DNA from: Bacillus pseudomycoides
GTDB taxonomy: Bacteria > Bacillota > Bacilli > Bacillales > Bacillaceae_G
Length of the DNA stretch: 64,000 nucleotides
Reading direction: 5' to 3'
Assembly: GCF_022811845.1 (NCBI RefSeq)
Contig: NZ_CP064266.1
Location: 3,844,001-3,908,000, forward strand
Shown here: piece after piece, positions 1-9,463 of the stretch
Layout: each line of letters starts with the position of its first letter
Numbering within the stretch: the stretch's first letter is position 1
Notes under the pieces: generated by a model
Told to the model about the DNA's origin: nothing
Databases searched by the model: none
The model's input: the letters and a program-made list of their open reading frames with translations, nothing else
Program-made: the position numbers and the translations under genes

Positions 1-101
1 ATGAAAAAACATCTTCAACGAATCATTTATAACGAGTACGTTTAAAAAACGAAATAACTAGAAGGAAAATGAGTGATGGAATGTTGGGGGGAATGTGTTC
101 A

Positions 102-695
102 ATGAAAACACTATTAAAAATATTAGGGATAATTGCTGGAATGGCAGTAGTTGGTGTGGCACTTACTTATGGTATCTTATATTATCTTAATACTAGTAAA
201 CCAGCTGCCAAAAAAGCACCAACTGCAGCTCCTGCAGTGGAAGTGTTGGCTGATAGTAAAGTAAAAGCAGAGAATGCGAAGCTGTTAGATAATGGGAATT
301 ACTCATTGCCGAATAGTGATTTTAACAAAGACTTTAATTGGACTGATGAAAAAGTTCAGATTGCATTACATGAAATGGCACATCAAAAAGTAAAAGCAGA
401 TCAAAAATGGGGTTATATTTTTATAACACAAGAACGAATTGAAAGTTTAATGGGGATTGTTAAGAGTGGTAATTTGAATCAAAAAAATGTATATATAGAT
501 ATTTTAGAAAGATGGAAACAGGGGAAATATGAAAAAGTTGACGCTGATCATAATACGATTTGGAAATTACAAAGCGGAAATCTTGGGGAAGGTAAAGGTG
601 TAATGTCACAAGAGGAACAGAAAGAGTTGGTTAATAAAGTTTTCATGCAAAAAGATACATTTTCAGGAAGTATGTTAATAGCGGGTGGGAAGTAG
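102..695 (+). CDS. Membrane-anchored hypothetical protein, DUF6241-like
   Basis: Predicted 197-residue protein with one N-terminal membrane segment (about residues 4-29), an Ala/Pro/Lys-rich linker and a soluble C-terminal domain containing HEMAHQKVKADQKWG. That His- and Lys-rich block resembles the DUF6241 family found in Bacillus; the match is from memory and is tentative. The frame is open from an ATG at 69, but the ATG at 102 is preferred because a G-rich ribosome site lies about 10 bases upstream and the signal-anchor begins directly after it. It most likely faces outward from the membrane. No operon partner is visible, and a weak terminator-like hairpin follows. Confidence 0.6.
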   Translation: MKTLLKILGIIAGMAVVGVALTYGILYYLNTSKPAAKKAPTAAPAVEVLADSKVKAENAKLLDNGNYSLPNSDFNKDFNWTDEKVQIALHEMAHQKVKADQKWGYIFITQERIESLMGIVKSGNLNQKNVYIDILERWKQGKYEKVDADHNTIWKLQSGNLGEGKGVMSQEEQKELVNKVFMQKDTFSGSMLIAGGK

Positions 696-760
696 GAAGA
701 AATAACTTGTAAAATATACATAATTATCTTGAAAAGGTTGTAGATGAAGAGGTGACTCTG

Positions 761-785
761 AAAAATTGTCATGTAACGATTTTTT
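761..785 (+). terminator. Weak intrinsic terminator
   Basis: An 8-bp stem with one G-U pair (AAAATTGT / ACGATTTT) and a 5-base loop runs into a T tract. It suits termination of the gene ending at 695. Confidence 0.4.
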
Positions 786-1080
786 AGAGCGGCCTTTTTA
801 TTTTGTTTAATTTATGCCGCTGTTTGTGGACAATAGACTCGCGCTGGAAAATTCAGTAAAGGTAAAGAAGTTAGTTAGAGGATTAACTGTTTGTAAAATC
901 CTAATTGGTGAGAGGAAATTAAAGTGAATATTAAGTGCCTCTTATGCATCTACTAGAGCGGATTCGTGCAAAATATATCTGTAGTAGAAAAATTTCGGGA
1001 TAAATATCGATAGTTGAAATGAAGAAAGATAAACAAAGGGTAAGTGAATCGTACTTAGGCATTTTTAGGAGGGATTAAAT
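786..1080. other. Intergenic region, nothing recognised
   Basis: No open frame with a ribosome site, repeat or clear promoter was seen between the terminator and the AGGAGG site of the next gene (just before 1081). Confidence 0.4.
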
Positions 1081-1983
1081 ATGAAAATAGGGTTAATCGG
1101 TTTAGGGAAAATGGGGTTGAATTTATGTCAAAATTTAATGGATAAGAATCATCAAGTTGTGGCGTATGATGTAAATGCAGATGCTGTAGAAGAAATAAAA
1201 GGGTATGGGGCGATAGGTGCATCTAATTTAGCTGAACTGATTCAATCCCTCGAAACACCAAGGATTTTATGGATTATGGTGCCACATGCTGTTGTGGATA
1301 ATGTAATTAATGAAATTACACCGCTTTTAAGCCAAGGGGATATTGTGATTGAAGCGGGTAATTCTTATTATAAGGAATCCATTCGTCGTTATGATGAACT
1401 TAAAAAAGCTGGTGTACATTTTATGGATGCAGGAACATCTGGGGGGACAGAAGGGGCTCGTCATGGTGCTTGTTATATGGTTGGAGGAGACCTAGAAGCA
1501 TGGGAAACTGTAGAGGCTGTATTTCGAGATACAGCTGTAGAAAATGGATATTTATATGCAGGAAAAGCAGGAAGTGGTCATTTTTTAAAAATGGTTCATA
1601 ATGGGATTGAATACGGTATGATGGCTGCGATTGGTGAAGGATTTGAAGTACTAGAGAAAAGTGAGTTTAATTATGACTATGAGAAAGTAGCAAGAGTATG
1701 GAATAATGGTTCAGTTATTCGCTCGTGGCTCATGGATTTAACGGAACGCGCATTTTCAAAGGATGCAAAGTTAGATGAAATAAAAGGAATTATGCATTCT
1801 TCAGGGGAAGGTAAATGGACAGTTGAAACAGCTCTTGATTTACAAGCAGCGACACCTGTTATTGCCCTTTCTTTATTAATGCGGTATCGTTCGCTTGAAA
1901 ATGACACATTTACAGGTAAAGTAGTAGCAGCACTGCGTAATGAATTTGGCGGACACGCTGTAGAAAAAAACGACAAAAAATAA
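1081..1983 (+). CDS. gnd: 6-phosphogluconate dehydrogenase, decarboxylating (short YqeC-type)
   Basis: Cytoplasmic enzyme that oxidises and decarboxylates 6-phosphogluconate to ribulose 5-phosphate. The 300-residue length fits the short YqeC/GndA class rather than the roughly 470-residue class. The Rossmann motif GLIGLGKMG is at residues 4-12. An acidic residue (Asp30) at the end of the second strand suggests NAD rather than NADP. GTSGG is at 118-122 and the catalytic KMVHNGIEYG block at 170-179. The start has an AGGAGGG site 6-7 bases upstream. It is convergent with zwf, which makes its substrate precursor, and a strong hairpin terminator lies between them. Confidence 0.9.
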   Translation: MKIGLIGLGKMGLNLCQNLMDKNHQVVAYDVNADAVEEIKGYGAIGASNLAELIQSLETPRILWIMVPHAVVDNVINEITPLLSQGDIVIEAGNSYYKESIRRYDELKKAGVHFMDAGTSGGTEGARHGACYMVGGDLEAWETVEAVFRDTAVENGYLYAGKAGSGHFLKMVHNGIEYGMMAAIGEGFEVLEKSEFNYDYEKVARVWNNGSVIRSWLMDLTERAFSKDAKLDEIKGIMHSSGEGKWTVETALDLQAATPVIALSLLMRYRSLENDTFTGKVVAALRNEFGGHAVEKNDKK

Positions 1984-2022
1984 ATGATTATCACAATGTA
2001 ATTGAAAAACTTTTTCTTACAT

Positions 2023-2060
2023 AAAAACAACCTCGTTCCTATAAGAGCGAGGTTGTTTTT
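2023..2060. terminator. Intrinsic terminator between gnd and zwf
   Basis: A 13-bp perfect stem (AAAAACAACCTCG / CGAGGTTGTTTTT) has a 12-base loop and T/A tracts on both sides. It can act in both directions, although zwf ends about 110 bases further on. Confidence 0.85.
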
Positions 2061-2167
2061 CAAATTTATCATTTTAACCGAGAAGACTCTTTCCTCTAAC
2101 CGAAGCGTAAGTGGGGGGGAGTTCAATTTTGTAAACGGTCATTCTTTCAAATATAGGAGTTTTTATG

Positions 2168-3688
2168 TTATATATTTCCATTATACCTTTCCCCTTTCAA
2201 ATGAGAGGTTATCGTTGGCCACCAATGAAAACCATCTTTTTCTAACAAAGCATCAGATTCTTTAGGACCTATTGATCCAGACTCATAGTTAGGAAAATGT
2301 GTAGCTTGTTTATTACTCCAGACATTTGAGATTATATCAACGAATTTCCAAGAAAGGGATACTTCATCCCAATGAGTAAAGTTAGTTGAATCACCTCGTA
2401 TACAATCGTATAAAAGAACCTCATATGCTTCTGGTGTATTCATTTTATCCATACAGTTATTACAATAACTTAATTGTATAGGTGTCGAAGTAGTACTACT
2501 GTCAGTTTTTTGTGCATTTAAATGAAGTGTAATTCCTTCTTCTGGTTGAATATGGATGACTAATAAATTGGGATGAACCTTTTTTTCATTATTAAAATAG
2601 AGATTCATTGGTAAGTTTTTAAACTGTATGATAATCTCGGTTGATTTTTCTTGCATACGCTTCCCAGTTCGAATATAGAAGGGAACGCCTGACCATCTGA
2701 AATCTTCAATCATTAGCTTACCAGCAACAAATGTTTCTGTATTTGATTCTGGATCTACTGCGTTTTCTTCACGATAACTAATTACTTTTTGTTCAGCTAC
2801 CATACCTGATCCATATTGCCCACGTACAAAATTTCGCTCTACGGTATCTTCTGAAAGTGGCTGTAACGCACGAAGTACTTTTACTTTTTCACTTCGAATT
2901 TCATTTGCGGTTAGTTTTATTGGAGGTTCCATTGCAAGGAGTGCTACCATCTGTAACATATGATTTTGAACCATGTCACGTAGTGCACCTGAATCTTCGT
3001 AATAGCGTCCACGTTCTTCTACTCCTAAAGTTTCACTTGAAGTAATTTGGATATTAGCTATATATTGATTGTTCCAAAGGGGTTCAAAAATTGCATTCGC
3101 AAATCGAATGACTTTAATGTTTTGAACCATCTCTTTACCTAAATAGTGATCAATACGATAAATTTGATCTTCTGTGAAGGCATGACGAATTTGATTATTT
3201 AATGCTTGTGCCGATTCATAATCATGTCCAAATGGTTTTTCAATTACTAAACGAATCCAGCCTTCTGTTGAAGTTAGCCCTTCTGATTTTAAATTTGTAG
3301 CAATTGTGTCAAAAAAATCAGGAGCCATAGCTAAATAAAACATGCGATTTCCTTCAGTAGCATACTCTCCATCTAGAGTAGTTAACAAACTATTTAGCTC
3401 CTGATAAGAAGATAAATTGGTTACATCATAAGGGTGATAATAGAAATGGGAAACGAATGCATCGTGAGTCAGATTTTCTTCTTGTAAATTGTGGATAGAT
3501 TGTTTAACATTTTCACGAAATTCTTCATTGGATAATGGTCTTCTTGCCACACCAACAACAGCAAAATTTTCGGAGATTTTCCCTTGTCGAAAGAGCCTGA
3601 AAAGAGAAGGGAATAATTTTCGATTCGCTAAATCGCCTGTCGCACCAAAAATAACGATAATACATTTTGGAGTAGTATAATTTTTCAT
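2168..3688 (-). CDS. zwf: Glucose-6-phosphate 1-dehydrogenase
   Basis: Catalyses the first step of the oxidative pentose phosphate pathway, glucose 6-phosphate to 6-phosphogluconolactone. It has 506 residues, near the usual bacterial length. The nucleotide-binding motif GATGDLA is at 15-21, EKPFG at 150-154 and the substrate/active-site motif RIDHYLGKE at 178-186 (catalytic His181). The ATG at 3688 has a GAGGGT-type site about 9 bases upstream. Its convergent neighbour gnd acts two steps later and rpiA is elsewhere in this window. Confidence 0.95.
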   Translation of the reverse strand: MKNYTTPKCIIVIFGATGDLANRKLFPSLFRLFRQGKISENFAVVGVARRPLSNEEFRENVKQSIHNLQEENLTHDAFVSHFYYHPYDVTNLSSYQELNSLLTTLDGEYATEGNRMFYLAMAPDFFDTIATNLKSEGLTSTEGWIRLVIEKPFGHDYESAQALNNQIRHAFTEDQIYRIDHYLGKEMVQNIKVIRFANAIFEPLWNNQYIANIQITSSETLGVEERGRYYEDSGALRDMVQNHMLQMVALLAMEPPIKLTANEIRSEKVKVLRALQPLSEDTVERNFVRGQYGSGMVAEQKVISYREENAVDPESNTETFVAGKLMIEDFRWSGVPFYIRTGKRMQEKSTEIIIQFKNLPMNLYFNNEKKVHPNLLVIHIQPEEGITLHLNAQKTDSSTTSTPIQLSYCNNCMDKMNTPEAYEVLLYDCIRGDSTNFTHWDEVSLSWKFVDIISNVWSNKQATHFPNYESGSIGPKESDALLEKDGFHWWPTITSHLKGERYNGNI

Positions 3689-3889
3689 GGTTAAATAACC
3701 CTCACTTTAAATGAAGTTAGTTCCCACTTAGTATGTTGATTATTGAACAATACATGTAAGAGCAAAAATAATTTTCATCTTACATATATTGGTTGGTTGG
3801 AAATGTAACAGTGTAACTGATAAAGAAGTTGTATGGATCATAAACAGAGAAAAAAGAGAGGACTGGTACTTAAAATTATATTGAAACGC

Positions 3890-3919
3890 TTGACTTATTT
3901 TGGTATATTTTGTGATAAT
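3890..3919 (+). promoter_or_regulatory. Candidate sigma-A promoter for the GNAT gene
   Basis: TTGACT at 3890-3895 and GATAAT at 3914-3919 are separated by 18 bases, about 85 bases before the likely start at 4004. The spacing and hexamers fit a vegetative promoter. This is inferred by eye. Confidence 0.4.
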
Positions 3920-4003
3920 ATGTTGGATTGGAAGAGAACTTCTTTGATTTAAATACAATAGAAAACGATTACATTAATAGGAATGAAGTTATGGAGGAAC
4001 AAT

Positions 4004-4888
4004 ATGGGGAATCTTATTCTTTCTGAAAAATTTTTTGTGGAAGAACCGGAAAAGGAATTGTTGTTTCAATTATTTGAAGAGGTGTTTCATATTCCTGTTC
4101 AAACGTTACAAAATTTTGAGTCCAATGGATTTTTGGACACTACATACAAACCTTTTTCATATTTACAAGAAGGTCAAGTAATAGCAAATATATCTATGTT
4201 TGCACTACCAATGTTGGTAAATGGTGAGCAGGTTCATGCAGTTGGTATTCAATCTGTTATGACTCATCCAAAATATCGTAGAAAAGGTTTGATGAAGCAA
4301 CTATTTTCTAAAGTATTACAAGAAATAGATACAAAATACGAATGTGCAATATTATTTACAGAGAAACCGGAATTATACGAGCCATTTGGTTTTCGAGTAG
4401 TGCAAGAACATCTGATGACATCATCATGCGATAATGAGCAGCCTCGTTCGTCCTCACTTTGGAAGTTAAACTTTTATGATGAAAAAGATATGCAGCTAAT
4501 AAAAGAAATAGTGGAGAACTCTCAACCGATTTCAATGGAATTTTCAACATTAAACTATCAGTCTTCTTTTTATTTTAATATGTACGATGCGAAATGGAAT
4601 GAAAAACTATATTATTCAGAGAAGTTGGACGCGCTGATTGTATATGAATTGAAAGATAGAGTGCTACATTTATTTGGGGTTTTTGCACAAATTATGCCGA
4701 TTTTAGATGAAATATGTGCCGAAATAGCTGAACCATTTAACGAGGTTGAATTCTACTTTTATCCTGATGAATTAGGGATTGAAGAGGTAACATGTAAAGA
4801 GTTCCAATCTGAAACATATTTGATGATTCGTGGTGGTGAAAAGCTAGATTTTAAAGGGTATAAATTTCCGGTTGTAACTGAATTTTAA
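4004..4888 (+). CDS. GNAT-family N-acetyltransferase
   Basis: 294-residue protein with an N-terminal GNAT fold. The acetyl-CoA pyrophosphate-binding segment is visible as YRRKGLMKQLF, after the strand VGIQSVMTHP. The C-terminal half (about 160-294) is a separate domain, giving an overall Eis-like architecture. The frame opens at 3983, but the ATG at 4004 is preferred because GGAGG lies 6-7 bases before it. The substrate cannot be told. It appears to be monocistronic. Confidence 0.75.
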   Translation: MGNLILSEKFFVEEPEKELLFQLFEEVFHIPVQTLQNFESNGFLDTTYKPFSYLQEGQVIANISMFALPMLVNGEQVHAVGIQSVMTHPKYRRKGLMKQLFSKVLQEIDTKYECAILFTEKPELYEPFGFRVVQEHLMTSSCDNEQPRSSSLWKLNFYDEKDMQLIKEIVENSQPISMEFSTLNYQSSFYFNMYDAKWNEKLYYSEKLDALIVYELKDRVLHLFGVFAQIMPILDEICAEIAEPFNEVEFYFYPDELGIEEVTCKEFQSETYLMIRGGEKLDFKGYKFPVVTEF

Positions 4889-4987
4889 TCAAGAACTAGT
4901 CATGAGTAGGTTCTTTTTGATTGGATTGCAGCAAATGATAATGAGCGAATCATGAATGCTTAAGGAATATATTTTTATGGAGGTCCT

Positions 4988-5590
4988 ATGAAAATATCCT
5001 ATATACCAAATCATATGAAACAATTAAAAATAATGAACGAATCAAAATATTGTGAGGTACAAGAAAAAAAATTTATTGTTCATTCGAAAGAAGAAACCGA
5101 TTTTTGGTTAAAAACACACTATGGATTCGAAGTAATGAACGGACATGTTTTCTATGAAGAAATATCTACCGATTTTATAGCTGAAGTATCATTACGTATG
5201 GCCCCTAAATCTACATATGACCAAGCGGGACTTTTTGTTATGTTATCGGAAAAATGTTGGTTAAAAACGTCTCTTGAATACATCCCTGAAGGACCATCAC
5301 ATTTAGGTGCTGTTGTAACAAATAGTGGATATTCTGATTGGTCGACGCAAAATTTTTCGAATGAGCTCGTCAAACAACAGCTACATTTTCGAATGATTCG
5401 AAAGGATGGCGACTACACGATTTATGTAAAGACTGAACAAATAGACGATGAATGGGAACAGATTCGAATTGCTCACCTTATAGAAGATCGAGGAAATTGT
5501 CCTATAAAAATAGGATTTTATACTTGCAGTCCATCAAAAGGTAATGGTTTTGAAACAGAATTCATTAATTTTACAATTGAACATATATAA
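4988..5590 (+). CDS. DUF1349 concanavalin-like protein
   Basis: 200-residue cytoplasmic protein resembling the DUF1349 family, a beta-sandwich related to yeast regulation-of-enolase protein 1. Typical blocks are FWLKTHYGFEVMNGHVFYE near the N-terminus, DQAGLFVMLSEKCWLKTSLEY in the middle and GFYTCSP near the end. There is no signal peptide or membrane segment. The start has a GGAGGTCC site. A terminator follows directly, so it is probably a single-gene unit. The function of the family is unknown. Confidence 0.75.
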   Translation: MKISYIPNHMKQLKIMNESKYCEVQEKKFIVHSKEETDFWLKTHYGFEVMNGHVFYEEISTDFIAEVSLRMAPKSTYDQAGLFVMLSEKCWLKTSLEYIPEGPSHLGAVVTNSGYSDWSTQNFSNELVKQQLHFRMIRKDGDYTIYVKTEQIDDEWEQIRIAHLIEDRGNCPIKIGFYTCSPSKGNGFETEFINFTIEHI

Positions 5591-5600
5591 TTGAGCTTGG

Positions 5601-5632
5601 CCGCATTCTATTATGAAAGAATGCGGTTTTTT
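5601..5632 (+). terminator. Intrinsic terminator
   Basis: CCGCATTCT and its complement AGAATGCGG form a stem that is followed by six T residues, just after the DUF1349 stop. Confidence 0.85.
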
Positions 5633-5840
5633 ATGATTGTCCGGAAATAAGAAAGGTGTATTTTTGTAAAAGTAAGACACATTGATTGACGGATGAAGTA
5701 TTAATATTTATCATTTAATAATGTTAAATATTAATGCTTGGAATATAAATAGTAGTAATGAAAATGTACGTATGAATGAATAAAAAGAAGGTGGTATTTG
5801 CATTATAAAATGACAATTTCATAAGAAAAGGAGACAATGT

Positions 5841-7595
5841 ATGAAATCATTCCGCAAATTGTTACAGTATTTAAAACCATACATGTTCTTCGCTATTATT
5901 GGACCACTGTTTATGGTGCTTGAGGTTGCGATGGACGTAATTCAGCCGACAATTATGCAACATATTATTGATGTTGGAATTGCAAATCAAGATTTTCAGT
6001 ATGTAATTAAAATGGGAATTCTGATGATAGGCGCAGCAGCACTTGGATTAATTGGTGGACTTGGATGTATGATGTACTCTACGAAAGCGGCTGTTAATTT
6101 CGCAACGGACATAAGAAAAGACGTCTTTACAAAAATCGAGGCGTTTTCTAGTGAAAATCGGGACTCATTTGGAACTGGAAAATTACTAACAATCGTCACA
6201 AATGATATTACATCTATTCAAGCAGCCATGACGATGACACTACGTGTTCTTGTTCGTGGCCCTTTATTATTTATAGGTAGCATCATTATTGTGTTTGTAA
6301 CAGCAAAAGACTTATTTTCTATTTTACTTGTTGTTGTACCTATTCTTTTAGTTGCAATTATTTTCATCGCTGGAAACGCAAGTGGATCTTTTAGAAGAGT
6401 ACAAGAAGCATTGGATAAAGTAAATACAAAGCTACAAGAAAATTTATCTGGTGTTCGTGTTGTAAAGGCGTATGTAAGACAAAACCATGAAATTTCCCAG
6501 TTTGAAAAAGTAAATAAAAACTTAACCGACATCAATATTCGGGCGGTACAAATTGTTTCATTAATGATGCCGATCATAATGCTAGTTGTAAATGGTGGTA
6601 TTGTAGCGACATTATGGATAGGTGGCGTGAAAGTCTTTAACGGTACATTGCAAGTTGGAGCAATTTTAGCATTTATTAACTATTTAAACATTATATTAAT
6701 GTCACTCATGTCTATCAGTATGGTATTTATTCAAATTGCGCGTGCTTTCCCATCTGCTGATCGTGTACAACAAGTGCTAGAGACGAAAGCTGATATTGAA
6801 AATGAAAAAAATGCGTATCAGCCGGATGAAGTAAAGGGAAATATTGAATTTAAACATGTAAGCTACAGTTACAGCAAAAATGATGAATATGTTTTAAAAG
6901 ATATTTCATTTACCGTAAGAAAAGGTGAAAAAATAGGCATTATTGGTCCTACAGGAAGCGGAAAATCTACTTTAGTGAAATTACTACCACGCCTATATGA
7001 TGTTGATCAAGGTACGATTTTGGTTGATGGTGTGAATGTCAAAGAGTACGATTTACAGGTGCTTCGTTCTTCAATTGGATTTGTTCCACAAAAAGCATTG
7101 TTGTTTTCAGGAAGTATTGAAGAAAATATGCGATATGGTAAAGAAGAAGCGACGCAAGGTGAAATAGAATCTGCGTCAGAAGCAGCTTGTGCGACGGAGT
7201 TTATTCATAAGCTTGAAAATACATATCAATATAACTTAACACAAGGCGCAACGAACCTTTCTGGTGGACAAAAACAGCGTCTTTCTATCGCGAGAGCACT
7301 TGTCCGAAAACCATCTATCCTTGTGCTAGATGATTCTACATCGGCTGTTGATGCAAGGTCAGAAGGGATTATACAGGAAGCGTTGAAAGAAGACCATACA
7401 GAAATGACTACATTTTTAATCGCTTCTAAAATATCATCTGTAATAGATGCTGATCAAATTTTTGTTTTAGATCATGGTGAGTTAGTTGGAAGTGGGACAC
7501 ACAAACATTTATTAGAAACATGCGAAGTGTATCAAGATATATATCTTTCCCAAGGTGGTAGCTTACATCATGAAGGGGGGAAAGAACATGCGTAA
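5841..7595 (+). CDS. Multidrug-type ABC exporter half-transporter, degenerate subunit
   Basis: 584 residues: six membrane helices in the first 310 residues, then an ATPase domain. Walker A GPTGSGKST is at 370-378 and the signature LSGGQ at 473-477. The Walker B region reads ILVLDDSTSAVD, with Asp where the catalytic Glu is expected, and the H-loop His is replaced by Ser (IASKISS). This is the degenerate half of a heterodimeric exporter of the YfiB/YfiC or BmrC/BmrD kind. It overlaps the next gene by 8 bases, so the two are co-translated. The exported substrate is unknown. Confidence 0.88.
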   Translation: MKSFRKLLQYLKPYMFFAIIGPLFMVLEVAMDVIQPTIMQHIIDVGIANQDFQYVIKMGILMIGAAALGLIGGLGCMMYSTKAAVNFATDIRKDVFTKIEAFSSENRDSFGTGKLLTIVTNDITSIQAAMTMTLRVLVRGPLLFIGSIIIVFVTAKDLFSILLVVVPILLVAIIFIAGNASGSFRRVQEALDKVNTKLQENLSGVRVVKAYVRQNHEISQFEKVNKNLTDINIRAVQIVSLMMPIIMLVVNGGIVATLWIGGVKVFNGTLQVGAILAFINYLNIILMSLMSISMVFIQIARAFPSADRVQQVLETKADIENEKNAYQPDEVKGNIEFKHVSYSYSKNDEYVLKDISFTVRKGEKIGIIGPTGSGKSTLVKLLPRLYDVDQGTILVDGVNVKEYDLQVLRSSIGFVPQKALLFSGSIEENMRYGKEEATQGEIESASEAACATEFIHKLENTYQYNLTQGATNLSGGQKQRLSIARALVRKPSILVLDDSTSAVDARSEGIIQEALKEDHTEMTTFLIASKISSVIDADQIFVLDHGELVGSGTHKHLLETCEVYQDIYLSQGGSLHHEGGKEHA

Positions 7596-9384
7596 TTTTC
7601 AAGGGCAGTTTGGAGATAAAGGTGGACGTAGCAATTCCAAATCAAGAAGGCCAAAAGATACAAAAGGGACTGTAATGAGGATCTGGAACTATATGGGTTA
7701 TCAAAAGGCAGCTCTTATGTTCGTTATTATTCTTGTATTTATTACAACATTACTTGGTTTACTAGGTCCATATTATATGGGAGTTATTATTGATGAGTAT
7801 ATTGTACCAAGAGATTTAAGTGGAACGGCAAGAATGTGTATGCTGCTCATTGGGGTTTATGGTGGTACAGTATTATTAACGTGGCTACAAACATTCCTAA
7901 TGGTCAATGTTGCATTAAAAACGATACAAAAAATAAGGCAAGATATTTTTGAAAAAATCCAAACACTTTCTCTTCGTTTCTTTGATGTACGTTCGCAAGG
8001 AGACTTAATGAGTCGCGTGACAAACGATATTGATAGTTTAAACCAAGCGTTAACACAAAGCGTTGTGCAAATTATTTCGTCTGTGTTAACCTTTGTTGGT
8101 GTAACGATTGCAATGTTTTCACTAGATTGGATTTTAGCAATTGTGACACTTATTACAGTACCAATAATGTTTTTCGTAACTAAAAAGCTAGTTGCGTATA
8201 GTGGGAAAAACTTTGCGAAGCGCCAAAAGGATTTGGGAGAACTGAATGGCTTTATTGAAGAAGCAATTACAGGTGCAGATATTATTACGTTATATGGAAA
8301 AGAAAAAGAAACAGTAAATAAATTTCATGCGATTAATGAACAACTTAGAGTTTCTGCTACAAAAGCTGATACATTTTCAGCATTTATATTCCCAAGTATG
8401 AACTTTATTAATAACTTAGGTATGGGACTTGTTATATTAGCAGGTGCGATTATGGTCTTAAATGGTATGACAACAGTTGGTGTCATCGCGGCATTTATTA
8501 ATTACTCTCGTCAGTTTTCAAGACCACTTAGTCAGTTTGCAACTCTTATGAATACAATTCAAGCTGCAGTTGCTGGAGGAGAACGAGTTTTTGAAATTAT
8601 GGATGAAGTACCAGAAATTCAAAATAAAAAAGACGCAATTGTTGTTACTAATCTAAAAGGAAATGTTGCTTTCGAACATGTATCATTTGGATATACGAAA
8701 GAAAAAGAAATTTTAAAAGATGTTAACTTACACGCGCGTTCGGGAGAAACAATTGCACTTGTTGGACCAACAGGATCAGGAAAAACAACAGTCATTAATT
8801 TAGTAACACGGTTTTATGATATTCATAAAGGTCAAATTAAGATTGATGGAAAAGATATAAAAGATTATGATATTGGTTCCTTACGAAGCAAAATAGGAGT
8901 CGTCTTGCAAGATACATATCTTTTTGCGGGTACAATTATGGAAAATATCCGTTATGGAAGACTAGATGCGAGTGATGAAGAAGTTATTGCGGCAGCAAAA
9001 GCAGCTTCTGCACATTCCTTTATTAAACATTTACCAAAGCAATATGAAACAGAGATTGCTTCAGAAGGATCGAATTTAAGTCAAGGGCAAAAGCAATTGC
9101 TTGCAATTGCACGAGCAATTTTAGCAGATGCAGATATTTTAATTCTTGACGAAGCTACATCTAATATTGATACAAGAACAGAGCTGCAAATTCAATCTGG
9201 ATTAAACAACTTGATGAAAGGGCGAACAAGCTTCGTGATTGCTCATCGATTAAAAACAATTGAAAAAGCAGATCAAATTCTTGTTATTCAAGATGGAGAA
9301 ATTATTGAGAGAGGTAATCATGAATCTTTAATTGGAAATCAAGGATTCTACTATGGGTTATATACGAGTCAGTTTAAAATTTAA
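7588..9384 (+). CDS. Multidrug-type ABC exporter half-transporter, catalytic subunit
   Basis: 598 residues from the ATG at 7588, chosen because GAAGGGGGG precedes it; an earlier in-frame start at 7555 would add 11 residues. A basic N-terminal tail precedes six membrane helices and an ATPase domain. Walker A GPTGSGKTT is at 393-401. Walker B is canonical (ILILDEATSNID), as is the H-loop (IAHRLKT), but the signature is LSQGQ (497-501). Paired with the upstream subunit, its Walker motifs meet the intact LSGGQ to give one active ATP site, while the other site is degenerate on both faces. Its 3' end is duplicated at 16993-17063. Confidence 0.88.
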   Translation: MRNFQGQFGDKGGRSNSKSRRPKDTKGTVMRIWNYMGYQKAALMFVIILVFITTLLGLLGPYYMGVIIDEYIVPRDLSGTARMCMLLIGVYGGTVLLTWLQTFLMVNVALKTIQKIRQDIFEKIQTLSLRFFDVRSQGDLMSRVTNDIDSLNQALTQSVVQIISSVLTFVGVTIAMFSLDWILAIVTLITVPIMFFVTKKLVAYSGKNFAKRQKDLGELNGFIEEAITGADIITLYGKEKETVNKFHAINEQLRVSATKADTFSAFIFPSMNFINNLGMGLVILAGAIMVLNGMTTVGVIAAFINYSRQFSRPLSQFATLMNTIQAAVAGGERVFEIMDEVPEIQNKKDAIVVTNLKGNVAFEHVSFGYTKEKEILKDVNLHARSGETIALVGPTGSGKTTVINLVTRFYDIHKGQIKIDGKDIKDYDIGSLRSKIGVVLQDTYLFAGTIMENIRYGRLDASDEEVIAAAKAASAHSFIKHLPKQYETEIASEGSNLSQGQKQLLAIARAILADADILILDEATSNIDTRTELQIQSGLNNLMKGRTSFVIAHRLKTIEKADQILVIQDGEIIERGNHESLIGNQGFYYGLYTSQFKI

Positions 9385-9421
9385 ATATAAATATTGATGT
9401 AATGCGGTTTCTTGTATTTGA
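9351..9421. repeat. Left copy of island-flanking repeat (exporter 3' end)
   Basis: This 71-base segment, covering the last codons of the ABC gene and the left arm of its terminator, recurs in the same orientation at 16993-17063 with 5 mismatches. It marks the left boundary of the accessory island and is the likely attachment region. Confidence 0.8.
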
Positions 9422-9437
9422 GAAACCGCATTTTTTT
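9402..9437. terminator. Intrinsic terminator after the ABC exporter operon
   Basis: ATGCGGTTTC pairs with GAAACCGCAT, followed by seven T residues. The left arm is part of the duplicated boundary sequence, but the right arm is absent from the copy at 17 kb. Confidence 0.8.
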
Positions 9438-9463
9438 GTTTGTAAACATTTTGCAAACATTCG

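Noticed and set aside
1..45. Short frame open from the window start (MKKHLQRIIYNEYV and stop)
   Set aside because: It could be the 3' end of an upstream gene, but 14 codons without a recognisable family are too little to support a feature.
2002..2265. 87-codon plus-strand frame between gnd and zwf
   Set aside because: It runs through the gnd terminator and into the 3' end of zwf and has no ribosome site; a shadow frame.
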